Assembly (NCBI GenBank): GCA_030386875.1 | Contig: CM059575.1 | Location: 52,172,859 to 52,236,858, forward strand | DNA length: 64,000 bases | Direction: 5' to 3' | From: Morinoia aosen | Lineage: Eukaryota > Arthropoda > Malacostraca > Amphipoda > Talitridae | Part shown: piece by piece, positions 59,340-64,000 of the stretch | Layout of the letters: each line of letters starts with the position of its first letter | Numbering within the stretch: position 1 is the stretch's first letter | Notes under the pieces: generated by a model | The model's database searches: none | The model's input: only the letters and a program-made list of their open reading frames with translations | What the model was told of the DNA's origin: nothing | Position numbers and translations under genes: made by a program

Positions 59340-59722
59340 GACTTGGGAAGTGATCCAAGATCATTGTTCAATGTTAAATTACCCTATCAGGATGAGTCGT
59401 ATTCCAGAAAAAATTTGACTCCATATCCTTATGTGATTAATATTCCGGTAGAATGAAGAATTTAAAATTAGTTTTGAAAGTTTTGTAAGAATTTTTTAAA
59501 GATCTCAGCAGTGATTGAACCCAAAGTCTTAGTTCCAATCAAGAGGAAACTGTGTTGTAACCGAGCTTGTGAATGATAAGGAATCATGAAGTTACTTCTA
59601 TTTCGGGTTAAATGGTCATGATGGCCATTTTGTGCAGTTAATAATTGTTTGCGGTCTCTGTCGCCATCATCAGTCAGCGTTTTATACATAAAGCTACATA
59701 TGGAGAGCTTGTAAAGATCCAA
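59340..59722 (-). mobile_element. LINE 3' end, antisense (same family as 39.9-43.9 kb)
   Basis: Minus strand: DLYKLSICSFMYKTLTDD, RKQLLTAQNGHHDHLTRNRS and NFMIPYHSQARLQHSFLL, matching the C terminus of the LINE at 43460-43610 (MYKTMLNDD, QLLTVQTGYYDHLTINRS). Both continue into a shared ACTCATCCTGATAG stretch. This copy is uninterrupted where copy 43 kb carries the Penelope insertion. Confidence 0.75.
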
Positions 59723-60066
59723 AAAGTTTAAACATTTTTAAACTTTTAAATGATCAATTCTTCATGGTATTTCAGCGTTCCATGACGGTAAACGTAGGAG
59801 ACTAAGTTATTTATCTCTTACTATTACTCGATAGAATGCTTCTGTTCTGTTTCAGTCTCGGACATTTCGATTTGTACTCCAAGGTCATAAATTTTGCATT
59901 CTATTCTTACAGCACAGATAAAGTGATAAATTAGAAAGGACGACTTGCCAGTTTTGCCTGAAAAGTTTGTCAATTCCTGGATTTGAGACGAGTTCAGGGT
60001 AATTTTGTCAGAGGTTTCTTCACCTCGTTTTGTGTTGATCACAGCCATCTTAGAGAACGAGGGTCA

Positions 60067-60395
60067 ATTATTATTATTATTATATAAGAAAGTTTTAGCC
60101 TCCCTTAACCACGACAAAGATGTTCCAAGAGACGAAAGAGGAAGGCACCATTTAGTATGGAGTTGAGGGAACGCGGAATCTATGCACGAGGTGCACAGAA
60201 ACAGTAAGCTAGGAAAGAAGTTCATGAAACAAGAAAAAAGTTGAAGAAGAAAGTAGTAGGCGCTGAAAAACAGGACAGCAGTGAACCGAAAAAGACGGTC
60301 CGTAACAAAACAAAAACCTATTTTATTACAACAAAAAGGAAGCCTACCTAACCTTTAGCTCAGGCCCTCACATAGTCCCCCTGGCAGAGAGCGAG
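60067..60395 (-). repeat. Interspersed repeat with (ATT)n tail, partner of 4.85-5.16 kb
   Basis: Reverse complement matches 4853-5160 and ends in five to six TAA units (60067-60085). Probably a non-LTR tail or SINE; no coding capacity. Confidence 0.62.
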
Positions 60396-60659
60396 GATCA
60401 AATGTATCGTTTGAATTCAGGAGTCGGATGCTTTTCGACGAGTTCTCACAAATTTCGTTTGCTTCTCCACGTAATTCTTGAATAGACTTGAAACGCATGC
60501 TTGTAGATTGAGTGCACACTCTTTGAGATGGAGCGAATCATCGTAAAATTAATTCCATGCACATCTGGCATGATTAAACCAACAAGCGTCTCTAATGCAC
60601 CACATTCACCTTGTCATTCGTAAGGTCAGAACGACCAAACGAGACGGCACGATGATCGA

Positions 60660-61600
60660 GACTAAAAGTTTTACCGGTAATCTTTGAAATCGTGTCATTC
60701 GTTACGTAAGCAGAGCATCGTTTATTTGTAAAGAGTCAAGACCTCACTAAACAAAGCCAGTAATGTCGTGTAGAAATATCAGAGTCTTGATACTTTTTTT
60801 TCGCTGTTGCGTTCCCAGTTCGAATGGCACATCCCCTGACGGAAAAAAATCGCGGCCTCATAAGCAATTCCCTCGAGCTATGATATGGAAGCCAAGATGA
60901 CGTTCAAGGAAAACGTTTTTGGGACAAGAAAATGTTCCAGGTAAATAATAGTCGTCCTTTACCACCGCATACAACACTATTCCAATTGATAAATTTGCTT
61001 CAAAAAGATTATGGTCAAGTTTTTCGGGCCCCAAACTTCGTGGAAAATTCAAAGAAAACTGTAGTGAGGAGTTTTTATTAAAACCAACATTAGAACAATT
61101 ATACCCCTTAAATTTGCAATACAGGAATACAGGAACCTCATGCGTAAAAACCTCCAGAAATTCAGTAAGTAAACTAGCACAATACATTTGCTAACCATTA
61201 TAATTAAACCGTAAATAACCAATTCCATCAAACGTACGGTGCTCTATAAAGCGCAGTTCTACTCAGAGTGACAAAGTTATCCTCGGCTATCTTCACAGAG
61301 AATGGAAAGTCTCAAGGAAAAATGATGCGATATAAACTTTCTGAAAAAATGATAGGAAAAGTTTGTCATGACAAATTGATTCAATAATATCAAGTACTTG
61401 AATAATCACATCGAAAATAAATGAATACCACAATGTTTCCACGAAGTATTTCCCGACGTTTCTTTTGACGACTCAATCTTTGCCGTTATTGTAGATTGAG
61501 ACAGAAGAGTATTCTCTAACTACCACAAGAGTAAGAGTGCATCGCAAGGATTCACAACAATACGCTTGTACAACAAACATGATGCGTTCTATCATAACAC
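60660..61600. other. 3' flank of GST gene A, duplicated at 20.7-21.6 kb
   Basis: Same block order as the gene B flank; no gene seen. Confidence 0.6.
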
Positions 61601-61651
61601 CCTCAACTGAATAGCAATAAAACGTGTGCAGCAACGCCAGCCTCAGGTCAG

Positions 61652-61870
61652 TTAATACGATTCCTCTCCAGTGCCGGCCTTGGCCATCCGTCCGTAATGC
61701 CTCGTCTTGATCTTCTGAAAACTCGGCGAGTTGCGGCGGGCCTGCACTCCAGGCAGGTCCAGCATGCGCTTCCGGAAGGCTTGCAGGCTCGGGAACGCGT
61801 CCAGGGATTTAGGACACAAGTCCAAGTAGCGGTCCAGCTGTTCCAAAACCAAGAAGTCTGCGTACGAGAT
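61652..61870 (-). CDS. GST gene A exon 5 (terminal)
   Basis: Terminal exon of 72 codons plus TAA following a TTCTCTTCAG acceptor, with the same borders as gene B exon 5. The protein ends AKAGTGEESY. Confidence 0.9.
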   Translation of the reverse strand: MSYADFLVLEQLDRYLDLCPKSLDAFPSLQAFRKRMLDLPGVQARRNSPSFQKIKTRHYGRMAKAGTGEESY

Positions 61871-63540
61871 CTGAAGAGAAAAATGCACGTGAATGCAAGA
61901 ATGGAATAAATAAGCTGTATTTAAGATGTCAGAGTAGCTAGATTTTAAGTCTCTCAAAAGCGAACATTTCCTCAGAGTACTGACGCAGCATTGATTTTTT
62001 TCCCCCATTTGTATAGTCAACAAGAATGTTGCTGAACGAAAGGCGTAGTTCATGGATATTTTCTTTCTTAATTTCTGAGAGTCGTTACACGATTGGTCGC
62101 AGTTGTTTATCCTTACACATTTGAAACAGCTCTGAACTTCTGTTGACGATTCTCATATCTATCAGAACTCCTGCTCTGCTTCTAATGTGATCAAGAGCTG
62201 ACTGAAGGCCACAGGCAGACAAATAACATAATCAATAAATAGAATGAGGAAAATTTGGCGCATGTAGAATTCATTCCATTCTTATAGTTACGAAGATTCA
62301 TCGTCCGTCTGCTGTACGCTACTTCGATACACCTGGCATTACGTACTAATCAATCAAAATAATATTATTTTATTTTATTAGGAATTGTGAAGGAAACTTT
62401 TTTTTACCGCCAGCACTCCAGCCTCTGATGGCTTTGAGTGGAAGGACACTAACTGAAAAAACTACTCCCGTACACTTCCAAGTTATACTACATAGCGGCA
62501 CTTCTTCCTCCCTGGTTGAAACAACCGATAATATGAGTAATAGATGTTGGCTAGCGTTTACAGTTACAACTGGAGTCGAGTTATTCAAGACGCCTTATTC
62601 AGCCAAACGAAAATAACACGGCAAACTACACCAATAAATTCAAATATCAAGTCGATGAGCATTACAGACGAGTAGTATTAGAAAATATCACCCTAAAATT
62701 TAAGCTTAGATGCTAGAATATAGTAAGTCATATTTGAAGCTTTCGCAAAAAAGATCGGTTGAGAATTGCAACTGCATTCACCATTCAGTAGGATGTAGTA
62801 AACTTTAAACATTTGATCATCGAAGTCAAAGGTTTTTTCTATCATCCGTGGGCTCCAATGCAAAGGAAGAACGTGAAATTTGAAGAGATATTTATTTGGC
62901 TTCAAATGGTCCAAGTTCAGTGCAGGACTTCATGAAACACAACGTGATTCAGCAAGTGAAAGAAGAAACAGTAAAAAAGGAAGCACAAGTTAATTCATAA
63001 GAAATGCCATATGAGAGAGGACTTTCAACGATACGTAGAAAGCGGTGAATAAGTACTGTAGAGTAAATGACACAATCGAGACTGAACTTGTGTGGAGAAA
63101 GTGGAACATATTTGAAAATTTCTGATATTAATTTTTTCTCCTTCAGTAGTAAATAAATATATTAACAGAATAGACACGAAGAGTTATTTATGGCTGAATT
63201 TTCTTAAAAAGCGTTAAATTTATAAATTTTTACATGAAATAGCCCAATCTAATCATTCTGAACCGCCAATCATGCCACTTTGAACCTCTATATCCCAATG
63301 AATTTTCATCCAATGCTTCAACTATTCAAAGTAACCATTCGATGATTCATCAGAATATACCTTCTGTCCAGCAACGTAGGGGCCAGCTCCAACGACGGGT
63401 ACGAGTTTCTTCACCTGGTTGCCCAAGTCGGCGAAGAAGGCGGCCTTCGCGTTTTCCTGTGCATAGAAATTGTTTAGTTCTTTTATTCTATTCAGTCGAA
63501 TAAAAACGTCATCCACTGTCGCTTTTCCTTCCTGGTCAGT
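61652..63540 (-). CDS. Mu-class glutathione S-transferase, gene A (3' half only: exons 4-5)
   Basis: Second GST copy, cut by the right edge of the window. Exon 4 is 63361-63456 (begins ENAKAAFFADLGNQ, ends GPYVAGQK, donor GTATATTC), preceded by the acceptor TTTCTATGCACAG with a branch-like CTAAAC; 63457-63540 is the upstream intron stretch that stays open in frame. Exon 5 is 61652-61870 (ISYADFLVLE to TGEESY, stop TAA). Both are open and phase 0, so nothing suggests inactivation. Exons 1-3 should lie beyond 64000. Flanking sequence matches gene B over several kb. No AATAAA is obvious within 200 nt after the stop. Product as for gene B. Confidence 0.85.
61871..63360 (-). other. GST gene A intron 4
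   Basis: Shorter than gene B's intron 4 (1.5 versus 3.0 kb), lacking two insertions. The ORFs within it have no family similarity. Confidence 0.6.
63361..63456 (-). CDS. GST gene A exon 4
   Basis: 32-codon exon, phase 0 on both sides, differing from gene B exon 4 by only two residues (KLVPVV for KLVHVV and VAGQK for VARQK). Confidence 0.85.
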
Positions 63541-64000
63541 CTTACATTGTGTATTTTTCTAAAAACTTCAACATGAATGCGATCGTTTAAAAAATTATTT
63601 GGAGAGAGAAAGCAAAAATTATAAATTTTTGCTTGAGCGTAGAATATACATAACAAAGACGGTCAACCATAGTTCAAAATCAGGAATCGAGTAAAAGAAG
63701 TGCGCCTTCTACTTAAAGTGAAAAGAATAGGTATCTCAAGGTTGAGTCGTATATTCCAAGCACCCTAAAAGGCCCACCTGCTTTTGCAAATTCGTGAACG
63801 CGTTCTACATGTTGATGGTAGTTTTTCCACTAGAACAATGCAGCAAGCCATTTATAAAACTAAAGAGCTTATTTCGACTCAAGTTTATGATACTAGATTG
63901 TCTTGAAAATTGAGCAAACCTTACTCTGATTGAGAATTCTAGGATGCTCATCACACGGAGGATCATGGTGAAGGACTGCTGCACGTTTGTCAAGATAATC

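Noticed and set aside
61697-61909. Plus-strand 70-codon ORF across GST gene A exon 5
   Set aside because: Antisense shadow of the exon.

Overview
This is an AT-rich, intron- and transposon-dominated animal genomic window. The only host genes I can support are a tandem array of mu-class glutathione S-transferase (GST) genes, all on the minus strand. Mu-class GSTs with this N-terminal signature are common in chelicerates, crustaceans and some other invertebrates. The mobile elements (Penelope-like, piggyBac, hAT, PIF/Harbinger, mariner-type, several LINE groups) also fit an arthropod. I cannot name the species. No rRNA, tRNA gene or CRISPR array was seen.

Reading the minus strand from right to left there are three GST copies. 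Gene A is partial: exon 4 at 63361-63456 and exon 5 at 61652-61870, with its 5' part beyond the window. Gene B looks complete and intact in five coding exons: 52041-52073, 34983-35123, 27543-27725, 24813-24908 and 21628-21846. It encodes 223 residues across about 30 kb, and its introns are swollen by transposons. Copy C is a decayed pseudogene: an exon-1 relic with a lost start codon at 16107-16139 and a terminal exon with a stop and a 4-base insertion at 13236-13458. Flanks match between copies: 5' flanks of B (52-54 kb) and C (16-17 kb), and 3' flanks, intron 4 and intron 3 of A (60.6-64 kb) and B (20.7-25.4 kb). The array therefore arose by duplication of a larger unit, and the paralogs serve as natural empty sites for dating and delimiting insertions.

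Layout. 0-13 kb: a DUF4817/mariner-type element (1104-1947), a non-LTR repeat copy (about 4.85-5.16 kb), a palindromic Penelope-like element (8.6-10.26 kb), a decayed antisense LINE reverse transcriptase (11.3-12 kb) and a foldback element (12.2-12.63 kb). 13-21 kb: GST pseudogene C with a LINE fragment, a three-copy local repeat, a Harbinger-like MITE, and a three-level nest in which a LINE tail sits in a piggyBac that sits in a mariner-type relic. 21.6-52.1 kb: gene B. Intron 3 holds a hAT; intron 2 holds two copies of one LINE and a SINE-like unit; intron 1 holds a hAT-like element with GGAGTC minisatellite ends, an R4/Dong-like element in an AAT tract, a LINE split by a second Penelope-like element with a hammerhead ribozyme motif, a Harbinger relic and a ZBED-type hAT. 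52.15-53.46 kb: another hAT, 78 bp upstream of the gene B start codon. 54-61.6 kb: intergenic DNA with an antisense LINE 3' end and a second copy of the 4.85 kb repeat. 61.6-64 kb: the 3' half of gene A.

As a system, the GSTs would conjugate glutathione to electrophiles in the cytosol (detoxification). Everything else recognisable is selfish DNA, mostly inactivated.
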